A DNA stretch of 64,000 nucleotides, taken from assembly GCF_002872475.1 (NCBI RefSeq), contig NZ_CP025682.1:1116001-1180000 (forward strand), written 5' to 3'. Each line of letters begins with the position of its first letter. Within the stretch, counting starts at the first letter, position 1. Positions 1 through 7,409 of the stretch are shown in pieces. This stretch comes from Pseudazoarcus pumilus (GTDB taxonomy: Bacteria; Pseudomonadota; Gammaproteobacteria; Burkholderiales; Rhodocyclaceae). The notes below the pieces were generated by a model, which was not told where the DNA came from, did no database searches, and was given only the letters and a program-made list of their open reading frames with translations. The translations under genes were made by a program, and so were the position numbers.

Positions 1-1
1 G

Positions 2-808
2 TCGGACTCGGGCTCGCTGGTGATCGATTCGCTGGCCTCGGGCGGTGCGGCGCGCACACCGGTGTGGCAGCGCGTGTTCTGGGCCTGCCTGCAGGGCGCG
101 GTCGCTTCCGCGCTGCTGGTCGCGGGCGGCCTGTCGGCCCTGCAGACCATGAGCATCGCCAGCGCGCTGCCGTTTGCGGTGATCCTGCTCATCGCGGCGC
201 TGGGCATGTGGCGAGCATTGTCCATCGAGAGTCATCGCGAGGTCAGCCTGCAGGCGCACATGCAAGGCGGGCGCCATGCCGGCCCGGGTGGCTGGAAGGC
301 GCGACTGGCCGAACTGATCGAATTCCCGTCGCGCGTGGAGGTCGAGCGCTTCATCAGCACCCGTGCGCTCGAGGCCATGCAGAGCGTCGGCCGGGAACTG
401 CGCGACAAGGGCTGGCCCGCCGAGGTGTGCTTCGACGAGGCCAATCAGCGCGCCTACATCGAGATCGTCCGCGGCGACGACATCGACTTCATCTACGAGA
501 TCCGGCTGCGCGGCTACTCCAAGCCCAGCTTCGCCTATCCGGAGATGGCGCGTGACGTCGACGGCGATGACCAGTATTTCCGCGCCGAGGTCTTCCTGCG
601 CAACGGTGGCCTGGGCTACGACATGTTCGGTTTCAGCGCGCAGGAGATCATCGACGACATCCTGAGCCAGTTCGCCAAGTACCTGCACTTCCTGCACATC
701 TCGCCGGGCGTGCTGCCGTGGAAGATGTCCATGCACGACGAGATGATCTCGCCGCCCGAGGGGGTGCCGCTCGTCGGCGACGAGGCCCACGCGCCTCAGA
801 AGTCGTAG
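2..808 (+). CDS. BCCT-family osmolyte transporter, C-terminal part (5' end outside window)
   Basis: This is the end of a betaine/choline/carnitine transporter. The reading frame is already open at base 2 with SDSGSLV, the conserved end of a BCCT membrane helix, so the gene begins upstream and the GTG at 20 is not a start. Two more membrane helices follow (VASALLVAGGLSALQT and ALPFAVILLIAALGMW), then about 180 residues of hydrophilic cytoplasmic tail like that of BetT-type carriers, where the tail senses osmolarity. The tail closely resembles that of the complete paralogue at 1851-3857. Its last 13 bases overlap the end of the convergent porin gene. The substrate (choline, glycine betaine or similar) cannot be decided from this fragment. 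Confidence 0.88.
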   Translation, partial: SDSGSLVIDSLASGGAARTPVWQRVFWACLQGAVASALLVAGGLSALQTMSIASALPFAVILLIAALGMWRALSIESHREVSLQAHMQGGRHAGPGGWKARLAELIEFPSRVEVERFISTRALEAMQSVGRELRDKGWPAEVCFDEANQRAYIEIVRGDDIDFIYEIRLRGYSKPSFAYPEMARDVDGDDQYFRAEVFLRNGGLGYDMFGFSAQEIIDDILSQFAKYLHFLHISPGVLPWKMSMHDEMISPPEGVPLVGDEAHAPQKS

Positions 809-1833
809 CGAAAGCCCAGCGCGAAGGCGCGCCCGCCGCTGGTGGCCGCGTCGAAGCGGTCGAGACCGTGGCGGCGCGCGGTGATGCCCGAGGTCGCGCC
901 TTCGCGATAGAACTCGGCGAACAACGTGAGGTGATCGTCGTAGCGGTGGTCGACGCCGGCGTGCACCGTGTGCTCGCCGTAGCCCTCGACGCGCGCGAGC
1001 ATCAGCTTCCAGGTATTGCGCCCCGACGTGTACGCGCCGAGTAGATTGAAGGCTTGCTGGTCGTCGCCGTAGAAGGCGCCGGGCACGTCGGTGTCGGTGC
1101 GCTCGTACTTGAAGGCGGCGTACCACGCGCCCTGCGTCCACGTCGCGGTGGCGCCGTACAGGCGGTCGCGGAAGCCATCCGGATGGCCGCGGTCGTCCAT
1201 GCCCAGCGCCAGCACCCATGGCCCGCCGGCCCAGCTCGCGGTGGCCTGCACGCGCTCGTCCTCGATGCGTGCGGTGGATTTCTTGTTGCCGTGCGCGGCC
1301 GACCAGGATGCGGCCACGCCAAAGCCTGCCACGCGCGGGCTGTACCAGGCCACGGTGTTGCGCACGCGCGGCGTGGTGTAGGTGGCGAAGCCGCTGTAAT
1401 AGCTGCTGAACCAGTCCACCGGCGCGGCGATCGCGTTGTAGTAGGGCATCCACTGCTGACCCAGCGAGAGCGTGCCCAGGTCGCCCTCGACCCCGACGCG
1501 CGCGATGCGCAGCGGCTCGGCCTCGTCGCGCCCGAATCCGCCCTGATCGTAGGGATCGCGCAGGCGGAAGTTGGCCGAATCGAATGGCATTTCGAGCTGC
1601 GCGAACAGGCGTGGGCCATCGTCGAAGCGATAGGCCAGGTTGGCGCCGAAGCGCGAGTAGGCGTCGCGCAATCCCGTGTAGCTGTCGATGACGTTGCGGT
1701 TGTCGGGCTCCACGTATTCGGCATGCATGCGCAGCGAAGCGTAGAAATCCCACGACCAGCCCGGCCCGTCGGCGAGCGCGGGCAGGGCAGTCAGGCTGGC
1801 GGCGGCGAGCGCCGTGCGGGTGAATGCAGTCAT
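796..1833 (-). CDS. Gram-negative porin, outer-membrane beta-barrel
   Basis: A 345-residue protein with a signal peptide (basic start, AALAAASLTALPALA then cleavage near ADGPG). It is rich in alternating beta-strand sequence, aromatic girdle residues and short turns, and ends in GFRYDF with the terminal Phe recognised by the BAM machinery. Length and composition fit the general porin family of Proteobacteria. Its start lies 17 bases after the stop of the BCCT transporter upstream on the same strand, so the two are probably co-transcribed. That suggests the porin brings the same osmolyte or its precursor across the outer membrane, which is an inference. Exact pore specificity is unknown. Confidence 0.82.
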   Translation of the reverse strand: MTAFTRTALAAASLTALPALADGPGWSWDFYASLRMHAEYVEPDNRNVIDSYTGLRDAYSRFGANLAYRFDDGPRLFAQLEMPFDSANFRLRDPYDQGGFGRDEAEPLRIARVGVEGDLGTLSLGQQWMPYYNAIAAPVDWFSSYYSGFATYTTPRVRNTVAWYSPRVAGFGVAASWSAAHGNKKSTARIEDERVQATASWAGGPWVLALGMDDRGHPDGFRDRLYGATATWTQGAWYAAFKYERTDTDVPGAFYGDDQQAFNLLGAYTSGRNTWKLMLARVEGYGEHTVHAGVDHRYDDHLTLFAEFYREGATSGITARRHGLDRFDAATSGGRAFALGFRYDF

Positions 1834-1850
1834 GGCCTCGTCCTCCCGGT

Positions 1851-3857
1851 TCAGCGCACGGCGTCGAGGAAATGCATGTGGCGCTCGTACTGGTCGAGCA
1901 CGTCGCCGATGATGTCCTTGCGGCTCCAGCCCATGATGTCGTAATCCTGTCCGCCTTCGCGCAGATGCACCTCGGCGCGGAAGTAGCGCAGCCGCTCCTG
2001 CCGGTCTCGCCGGGTGTCGCGCATCACGAAGCTGGGGGGCTCGTAGGCCGTGACATGCACCGAATAGAAGAAGTCGATCTCGTCGCCATGGCGAACCTCG
2101 ACCCAGGTGCGCGTGATGGGCGATTCCTCCTCGGCCAGGTGGGCGTCGATGCCGTGTTCGCGCAACTCTTCAGCGACCTCGGCGAGTGCCGGACGCACGA
2201 CCTCGAGCATGAAGCGGCGCACCTCGTTGCGGCGCGGCTGATGCACCAGTGTGCGCAGCCTTCGCTTCCAGTCGTGTGCGGCCTCGCCACCGACCGCGCG
2301 CACGCGCGCGTCGCGCATGCTAAGACGTTTGACGTGGTCGATGCGCAGGGCGCGCAGCAGGCCGACGCACATCAGCCCCATGATGATGGTAAATGGCAGG
2401 GCCGCTGCGATGGTGGCCGTTTGCAGCGCGCCCAGGCCGCCGGCCACCAGCAGCGCGGCGGCGACGATGCCTTCCACCACGGCCCAGAACACGCGCTGCC
2501 ACACGGGTGAGTCGTCGTGGCCACCGTTGGTGAGCATGTCGACCACCAGCGAACCCGAGTCCGACGAGGTCACGAAGAAGGTGATCACCAGCAGTGTGGC
2601 GACCAGCGACATGATCGACGAGAGCGGCAGGTGCTCGAAGAACTGGAACAGCGCCACCGAGGTGTCGGCCGCGACCGCGTCGGCGAGCGACTGGATGCCC
2701 TGGATCATGACCATGTGGATGGCCGTGTCGCCGAATACGGTCATCCACAAGAAGGTGAAGCCCACCGGCACGAAGAGCACGCCGACGACGAACTCGCGGA
2801 TGGTGCGTCCGCGCGACACGCGTGCGATGAACATGCCGACGAAGGGCGACCATGCGATCCACCACGCCCAGTAGAACAGCGTCCAGCCGCCGATCCAGCC
2901 GGTCGGCTCGTAGGCGTAGAGGTTGAAGGTCATGGAAAACAGGTTGGACAGGTACATGCCCGTGTTCTGCACGAAGGTCTGCAGCAGGAACACCGTAGGC
3001 CCGGCCACCAGCACGAACACCACCAGCACCACGGCAAGCACCATGTTCAGTTCCGAGACGCGGCGGATGCCACCGTCCAGGCCCATCGCCACCGACAGCG
3101 TGGCAATCGCGGTAATGACGGCGATCAGCACGATCTGCGTGAGCACGCCCACCGGCACGTCGAACAGGTAGTTCAGGCCAGCATTGACCTGCATCACGCC
3201 GAAGCCCAGCGAAGTGGCCACGCCGAAGATGGTGCCGAGCACGGCGAAGATGTCGACCGCGTGGCCAATGGGGCCGTAGATGCGCTCGCCGATGAGCGGG
3301 TACAGCGACGAGCGGATGGTCAGTGGCAGATCGTGACGAAACGCGAAATAGGCCAGCGACAGCGCGACCACCGCGTAGATCGCCCAGGCATGCACGCCCC
3401 AGTGGAAGAAGGTGATGCGCAGCGCCTGCCGTGCGGCTTCGGCCGTTTCGGCGTCACCGACGGGTGGGGTGACGTAGTGCATGATTGGCTCGGCGACGCC
3501 GAAGAACATCAGCCCGATGCCCATGCCGGCCGAGAACAGCATCGCGAACCACGAGGTGTAGGTGAAGTCCGGCGAACTGTGGTCGCGACCGAGCTTGATG
3601 GTACCCAGGGAAGAGGCGGCGAGCGCGACGACGAAGACCAGAAAGCCTGCGACCGCGAGCACATAGAACCAGCCGGCCGAATGCATGGTCCAGTCTCGGA
3701 TCGCGCCGAACAGCGCGTTGGCCGTCTCCGGCACCACCGCGGCGAAGCCCACGAAAAGCAAGGTGAGCAGACCGGAAATGATGAAAACCGGCGGGTTGAT
3801 CAGGATGCGGGGCGACGAGCCCTCACCGCCGTTATCAATGTCGTCTTTCGGGTCCAT
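1851..3857 (-). CDS. betT: BCCT-family choline/betaine transporter (BetT-like)
   Basis: A 668-residue inner-membrane secondary transporter of the BCCT family. About twelve hydrophobic segments occupy residues 20-510. The characteristic Trp-rich stretch in helix 8 is visible (GGWTLFYWAWWIAWSPFVG), as is the TSSDSGSLVVD motif. A hydrophilic C-terminal extension of about 150 residues follows; in BetT-type carriers such a tail tunes activity to osmotic stress. The length matches E. coli BetT (about 677). It is followed 17 bases later by a porin gene and preceded by a perfect palindrome (3888-3905). The betT symbol is by resemblance; a glycine betaine or other quaternary amine substrate is equally possible. 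Confidence 0.85.
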   Translation of the reverse strand: MDPKDDIDNGGEGSSPRILINPPVFIISGLLTLLFVGFAAVVPETANALFGAIRDWTMHSAGWFYVLAVAGFLVFVVALAASSLGTIKLGRDHSSPDFTYTSWFAMLFSAGMGIGLMFFGVAEPIMHYVTPPVGDAETAEAARQALRITFFHWGVHAWAIYAVVALSLAYFAFRHDLPLTIRSSLYPLIGERIYGPIGHAVDIFAVLGTIFGVATSLGFGVMQVNAGLNYLFDVPVGVLTQIVLIAVITAIATLSVAMGLDGGIRRVSELNMVLAVVLVVFVLVAGPTVFLLQTFVQNTGMYLSNLFSMTFNLYAYEPTGWIGGWTLFYWAWWIAWSPFVGMFIARVSRGRTIREFVVGVLFVPVGFTFLWMTVFGDTAIHMVMIQGIQSLADAVAADTSVALFQFFEHLPLSSIMSLVATLLVITFFVTSSDSGSLVVDMLTNGGHDDSPVWQRVFWAVVEGIVAAALLVAGGLGALQTATIAAALPFTIIMGLMCVGLLRALRIDHVKRLSMRDARVRAVGGEAAHDWKRRLRTLVHQPRRNEVRRFMLEVVRPALAEVAEELREHGIDAHLAEEESPITRTWVEVRHGDEIDFFYSVHVTAYEPPSFVMRDTRRDRQERLRYFRAEVHLREGGQDYDIMGWSRKDIIGDVLDQYERHMHFLDAVR

Positions 3858-3887
3858 GCAGCATCCCCTGTGTCGTCTTGGGTCCAG

Positions 3888-3905
3888 CTAGTCTGGACAG
3901 ACTAG
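3888..3905. promoter_or_regulatory. Perfect 8-bp inverted repeat upstream of BCCT gene (candidate operator)
   Basis: CTAGTCTG, two spacer bases (GA), CAGACTAG: a perfect palindrome 31 bases before the BCCT start codon. Position and symmetry suit a TetR/BetI-type dimeric repressor site over the promoter. No regulator gene lies beside it in this window, so the binding protein is unknown. Confidence 0.5.
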
Positions 3906-3960
3906 ACGCCACGGGAGGCGCTGTCACGCCGAAAAACTACGGACCAGCTTCGTTGACCGG

Positions 3961-5058
3961 TCAGGCCTTCAGCCAGTTTCGCCGCCAGAAGATGACCGCC
4001 ATACCGAGGGCGATCACGGCCATCATGCCCAGCGCAAGGTAGAACCCGCCGCTGCGACCTATGATCGGCATGTGCTCGAAGTTCATGCCGAAGATGCCGG
4101 CGATCAGTGTCGCGGGAAGGAAGATGGTCGTCAGTACGGTAAGGATCCGGACCTGCAGGTTGAGGCGATTGCTTACTGACGAGAGGTAGATGTCCATCAG
4201 GTCACTGAGCAGGTCCCGCACCGTATCGAGTGTTTCGATCACGTGGATGGTGTGGTCCGCGATGTCGCGCAGGTAGAGCTTGCTGTCCGCAGTGAAGAAT
4301 GCGCTGTCGTCACGGATCAGGCCGTTGAGGACATCTCGCAGCGGCCAGATCGCCCGGCGGATGAGCTGACAATCGTGTTTGACCAGGTTGATGGTCTTGA
4401 GCAAGTCTGGAGTGGGACTGCCGATGGCGGCGTCCTCAAGATCTTCAGCAGTGTTGCCGAGCTGGTCGAGCACGACGAAGTAGCGGTCGACGACGGCGTC
4501 GAGCAGCGCATGAACGAGGTAGTCGACCCCGTTGCGGCGCAGCGGGGCGTGATCAGAGCGCAGACGCTCGCGGATCGGCTCGAAGAGACCGGAGCGGCGT
4601 TCCTGGAAGCTCAGCACGAAGTCCTTGCCAAGGACGATGCTGATCTGGTCGGAAATCAGTATGCGGCTGTCCGGGTCATACTCGAAGACCCGTGCGACGA
4701 AGAACAGATAGTCGCCGTAGTCGTCGATCTTGGGCCGCTGGTGGGTGTTAAGGATATCCTCGAGTACCAGCGGGTGCAGGTTGTAGCGCTGCCCGATGGC
4801 GGCAAGGATCGCCGGGTCCTGAAGGCCATGCACATTCAGCCACAGCCGCTGATGACCAGGCCAGTATTCACTGACTGCAGCGAAGCTGTCGAAGCGTTGC
4901 TCTTCGATGCCGTGCTGGTCGAAGGCCAGCGTTGAAATCAGCGGTTGTTCAGTCTTTATCTCGCCAACGTGAACCAGCGTGCCTGGCGGCAATCCGATCT
5001 TGGCCGCGGGCACTGTGCGCGATTTACGCTTTCGCTTGTTGCCGTTGGCCGCTGACAT
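3961..5058 (-). CDS. corA: Magnesium/cobalt transporter CorA
   Basis: A 365-residue CorA-type channel for Mg2+/Co2+ influx. A long N-terminal cytoplasmic domain with coiled-coil helices precedes two C-terminal membrane helices. The first helix ends in the signature GMN (followed by FEHMP) that forms the selectivity filter, and the protein ends with basic residues (RRNWLKA). I chose the ATG at 5058 because the open frame continues far upstream only through sequence antisense to or inside moaC. The start MSAANGNKRKRKSR is Lys/Arg rich and lies 11 bases downstream of the moaC stop, so the two could share a transcript. Confidence 0.92.
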   Translation of the reverse strand: MSAANGNKRKRKSRTVPAAKIGLPPGTLVHVGEIKTEQPLISTLAFDQHGIEEQRFDSFAAVSEYWPGHQRLWLNVHGLQDPAILAAIGQRYNLHPLVLEDILNTHQRPKIDDYGDYLFFVARVFEYDPDSRILISDQISIVLGKDFVLSFQERRSGLFEPIRERLRSDHAPLRRNGVDYLVHALLDAVVDRYFVVLDQLGNTAEDLEDAAIGSPTPDLLKTINLVKHDCQLIRRAIWPLRDVLNGLIRDDSAFFTADSKLYLRDIADHTIHVIETLDTVRDLLSDLMDIYLSSVSNRLNLQVRILTVLTTIFLPATLIAGIFGMNFEHMPIIGRSGGFYLALGMMAVIALGMAVIFWRRNWLKA

Positions 5059-5069
5059 GTGAGCACGCC

Positions 5070-5549
5070 CTAGCTTCCGGTCCAGTGACCGGACTTGCCG
5101 CCAAGCTTCTCCAGCAGTCGGATACCGCTCATGGTCATGCCGCGATCGACTGCCTTGCACATGTCGTAGATGGTGAGCAGGGCAACGCTGGCGGCCGTGA
5201 GCGCTTCCATCTCGACGCCGGTACGACCGACCGTCTCGGCGGTGACGCTGACGACGATGCGGCTGTCGGCCTCTTCGAGCTCGAAGTCGACGGCGACGCG
5301 AGTGAGCGGGATCGGGTGGCACAGCGGGATCAGCTCGCTGGTGCGCTTGCTGCCCTGGATCGCGGCGATGCGCGCGATGCCGAGCACGTCGCCCTTTTTC
5401 GCCGTGCCCTCGCGCACCATCGCGAAGGTCGCCGGCAGCATCGTGATCGCGCCGGTGGCCACCGCGACGCGGCGCGTCTCGTCCTTGGCGCCGACATCGA
5501 CCATGTGGGCCTGGCCTTGCGCATCGAAATGGGTCAGTTGCTGCGACAT
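5070..5549 (-). CDS. moaC: Cyclic pyranopterin monophosphate synthase MoaC
   Basis: A 159-residue molybdenum-cofactor enzyme that converts the MoaA product 3',8-cyclo-GTP to cyclic pyranopterin monophosphate in the cytoplasm. The family motifs are all present: [12 protein letters not shown] near the start, [10 protein letters not shown] in the middle and [11 protein letters not shown], with the catalytic Lys, near the end. Length matches the family (about 160). It is divergent from the BepA-like gene and followed by corA. No other mo genes lie in the window. Confidence 0.96.
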   Translation of the reverse strand: MSQQLTHFDAQGQAHMVDVGAKDETRRVAVATGAITMLPATFAMVREGTAKKGDVLGIARIAAIQGSKRTSELIPLCHPIPLTRVAVDFELEEADSRIVVSVTAETVGRTGVEMEALTAASVALLTIYDMCKAVDRGMTMSGIRLLEKLGGKSGHWTGS

Positions 5550-5596
5550 CTTCGGTAACGGAACGTGTTGGGCGAGGCGCTATCATAGCACCCGAG

Positions 5597-7024
5597 ATGA
5601 GACGATTTTCCGCCCTGCTGCTGGCTGCAGCGCTCGCATTGACGCCCGTGCACGCCCAGAACCTGCCGGATCTGGGTGACGTCGCCTCGTCCGACCTGTC
5701 CGCGCTCGAGGAGCGGCGCATCGGCGAATCGATCATGCGCGACATTCGCTGGCACGATCCGAGCTATCTGAACGATGTCGAGGTCGAGGACTACGTCGCG
5801 CGCATCGGGCGTCGCCTGGTCGCGGTCAGCGATGACGCCGACCGCGAGTTCGAGTTCTTCGTGCTCAAGGATCCGAGCATCAACGCCTTCGCGCTGCCCG
5901 GTGGCTACATCGGCATCCATACCGGGCTGTTGCTCACCGCCGAAACCGAATCCGAGTTCGCATCGGTGATGGGGCACGAGATCGCCCACGTCACGCAGCG
6001 CCATATCGCCCAACTCTACGGCAAGCAGGGTCAGTCGCTGATGATGGTGCTCGGTTCGCTGCTCGTCGGCGCGCTGGCCGCGCAGAGCAATCCGGAGCTG
6101 GCCGAGGCTGCCATTGTCGCCGGTCAGGCCGGTGCGCTGCAGTCGCAACTGGGCTATTCGCGCACCTTCGAGCGCGAGGCCGATCGCATCGGCCTGCAAC
6201 TGCTCGAGCGCGCCGGCTTCGATCCGCGCGGCATGCCCGGCTTCTTCACGCGCTTGCAGCGAGCGACACGCGTCTACGAGTCCGATGCCCCGGGCTATCT
6301 GCGCACCCACCCGCTGACCCAGGATCGCTTCACCGACATGGAAGGGCGGGTCGTGCAGATGCGCTACCGGCAGGTGCTCGATTCGCCCGATTTCGGCTTC
6401 GTGCGCGCCAAGCTGCGCGCCGGGCAGGGTCTAGCCCCCGATGCCGTGACCGAATTCGAATCCCGCGTGTCCACCCGCGACGACGAGGCCTCGCGCTACG
6501 GGCTCGCCCGTGCGCTGTTTCGCGCCGGGCAGCTGGATGAGGCCGAGCGCGTACTCGACGAACTGGGCGAGCGTTCGCAGCGTGCGTCGTGGGTGATCCT
6601 GTTGCGCGCCGAGATTGCACTCGCCCGGCGTGCGCCGCAGGCCGCGCTGGACATTCTGGCGCCGGCGCTCGAACGCTTTCGCGACAGCCGGGCGCTGCGC
6701 TATGCCTACATCGACGCGACCCTGGCGGCGGGCCGCGCCGACGAGGCGGCGTCGCACGCACGCGACGCGATCGGCCGCCAGCGCGCCGATCCGCGCCTGT
6801 GGGAACGTCTGGCGCGCGCCGAGGAGCGCCTGGGTCGCCGCACCGCCTACCACCGTGCCCAGGCCGAGGTGTATGCGCTGCGTGGCAGTCTGCCTGCGGC
6901 CATTCATCAACTGGAGCTTGCGCGCAGCGCCGATGACGGTGATTTCTACGAATTGTCGGCGGTCGACGCCCGCATGCGCGAACTCAAGGCCGAGGATCGG
7001 CTGCGCAGCGAGGAGCGCCGCTGA
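5597..7024 (+). CDS. bepA: BepA-like periplasmic M48 metalloprotease with TPR domain
   Basis: A 475-residue secreted zinc protease/chaperone. A signal peptide (RRFSALLLAAALALTPVHA) targets it to the periplasm. The M48 zinc motif HEIAH is at residues 127-131, followed by the third-ligand region (FEREADRIG) near 195. The C-terminal 200 residues are alpha-helical repeats of TPR type. This architecture matches E. coli BepA/YfgC (487 residues), which degrades or rescues stalled outer-membrane proteins such as LptD. It is probably transcribed with tusA, 76 bases downstream. The final residues are highly charged. Confidence 0.9.
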   Translation: MRRFSALLLAAALALTPVHAQNLPDLGDVASSDLSALEERRIGESIMRDIRWHDPSYLNDVEVEDYVARIGRRLVAVSDDADREFEFFVLKDPSINAFALPGGYIGIHTGLLLTAETESEFASVMGHEIAHVTQRHIAQLYGKQGQSLMMVLGSLLVGALAAQSNPELAEAAIVAGQAGALQSQLGYSRTFEREADRIGLQLLERAGFDPRGMPGFFTRLQRATRVYESDAPGYLRTHPLTQDRFTDMEGRVVQMRYRQVLDSPDFGFVRAKLRAGQGLAPDAVTEFESRVSTRDDEASRYGLARALFRAGQLDEAERVLDELGERSQRASWVILLRAEIALARRAPQAALDILAPALERFRDSRALRYAYIDATLAAGRADEAASHARDAIGRQRADPRLWERLARAEERLGRRTAYHRAQAEVYALRGSLPAAIHQLELARSADDGDFYELSAVDARMRELKAEDRLRSEERR

Positions 7025-7100
7025 ATCCTTGTGCTGCACGGGTTTTCCGGCGGGCAGTGTGCGTTTATACTTCGCCGTCCAGCCGAAAAGGGGTCAACGA

Positions 7101-7331
7101 ATGGAGTTTGACAAGGAAGTCGACGCACGCGGACTGAACTGTCCGCTGCCTATCCTGCGTGCCAAGAAGGCGCTCGCCGAACTCGAAACCGGCCAGACCG
7201 TGCGCGTCCTCGCGACCGATCCGGGTTCGGTGAAGGATTTTCAGGCCTTCGCGCGCCAGACCGGCAACGAATTGCTGGGCCAGAACGAGACGCCGGAGAA
7301 GGTCTTCGAGTTCTTCCTGCGGCGCAAGTAA
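7101..7331 (+). CDS. tusA: TusA-family sulfur carrier protein
   Basis: A 76-residue SirA/TusA-fold protein. The defining Cys-Pro-x-Pro motif (LNCPLPIL) is at residues 13-20; its Cys carries a persulfide sulfur that is passed on for tRNA thiolation or molybdenum-cofactor sulfuration. Length and motif fit the family exactly. The ATG is preceded by a purine-rich AAAAGGGG. It follows the BepA-like protease and ends just before a strong terminator shared with convergent valS. Whether it is the tRNA-thiolation TusA or a paralogue cannot be decided. Confidence 0.9.
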   Translation: MEFDKEVDARGLNCPLPILRAKKALAELETGQTVRVLATDPGSVKDFQAFARQTGNELLGQNETPEKVFEFFLRRK

Positions 7332-7360
7332 GCCACGCGTCGCGTCAAGGCGGCGAAGCG

Positions 7361-7389
7361 AAAAGGCCATCCGCGAGGATGGCCTTTTT
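7361..7389. terminator. Bidirectional rho-independent terminator between tusA and valS
   Basis: AAAAGGCCATCC, loop GCGA, GGATGGCCTTTTT. The stem has A and T tracts on opposite sides, so it can terminate both the rightward bepA-tusA transcript and the leftward valS transcript. Confidence 0.9.
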
Positions 7390-7409
7390 GCGTGAACGAT
7401 GTGAAGGCG

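Noticed and set aside
5059-5745. N-terminal extension of the corA frame to about 594 codons
   Set aside because: The extra sequence overlaps moaC in another frame and resembles no CorA; the ATG at 5058 gives the family start.
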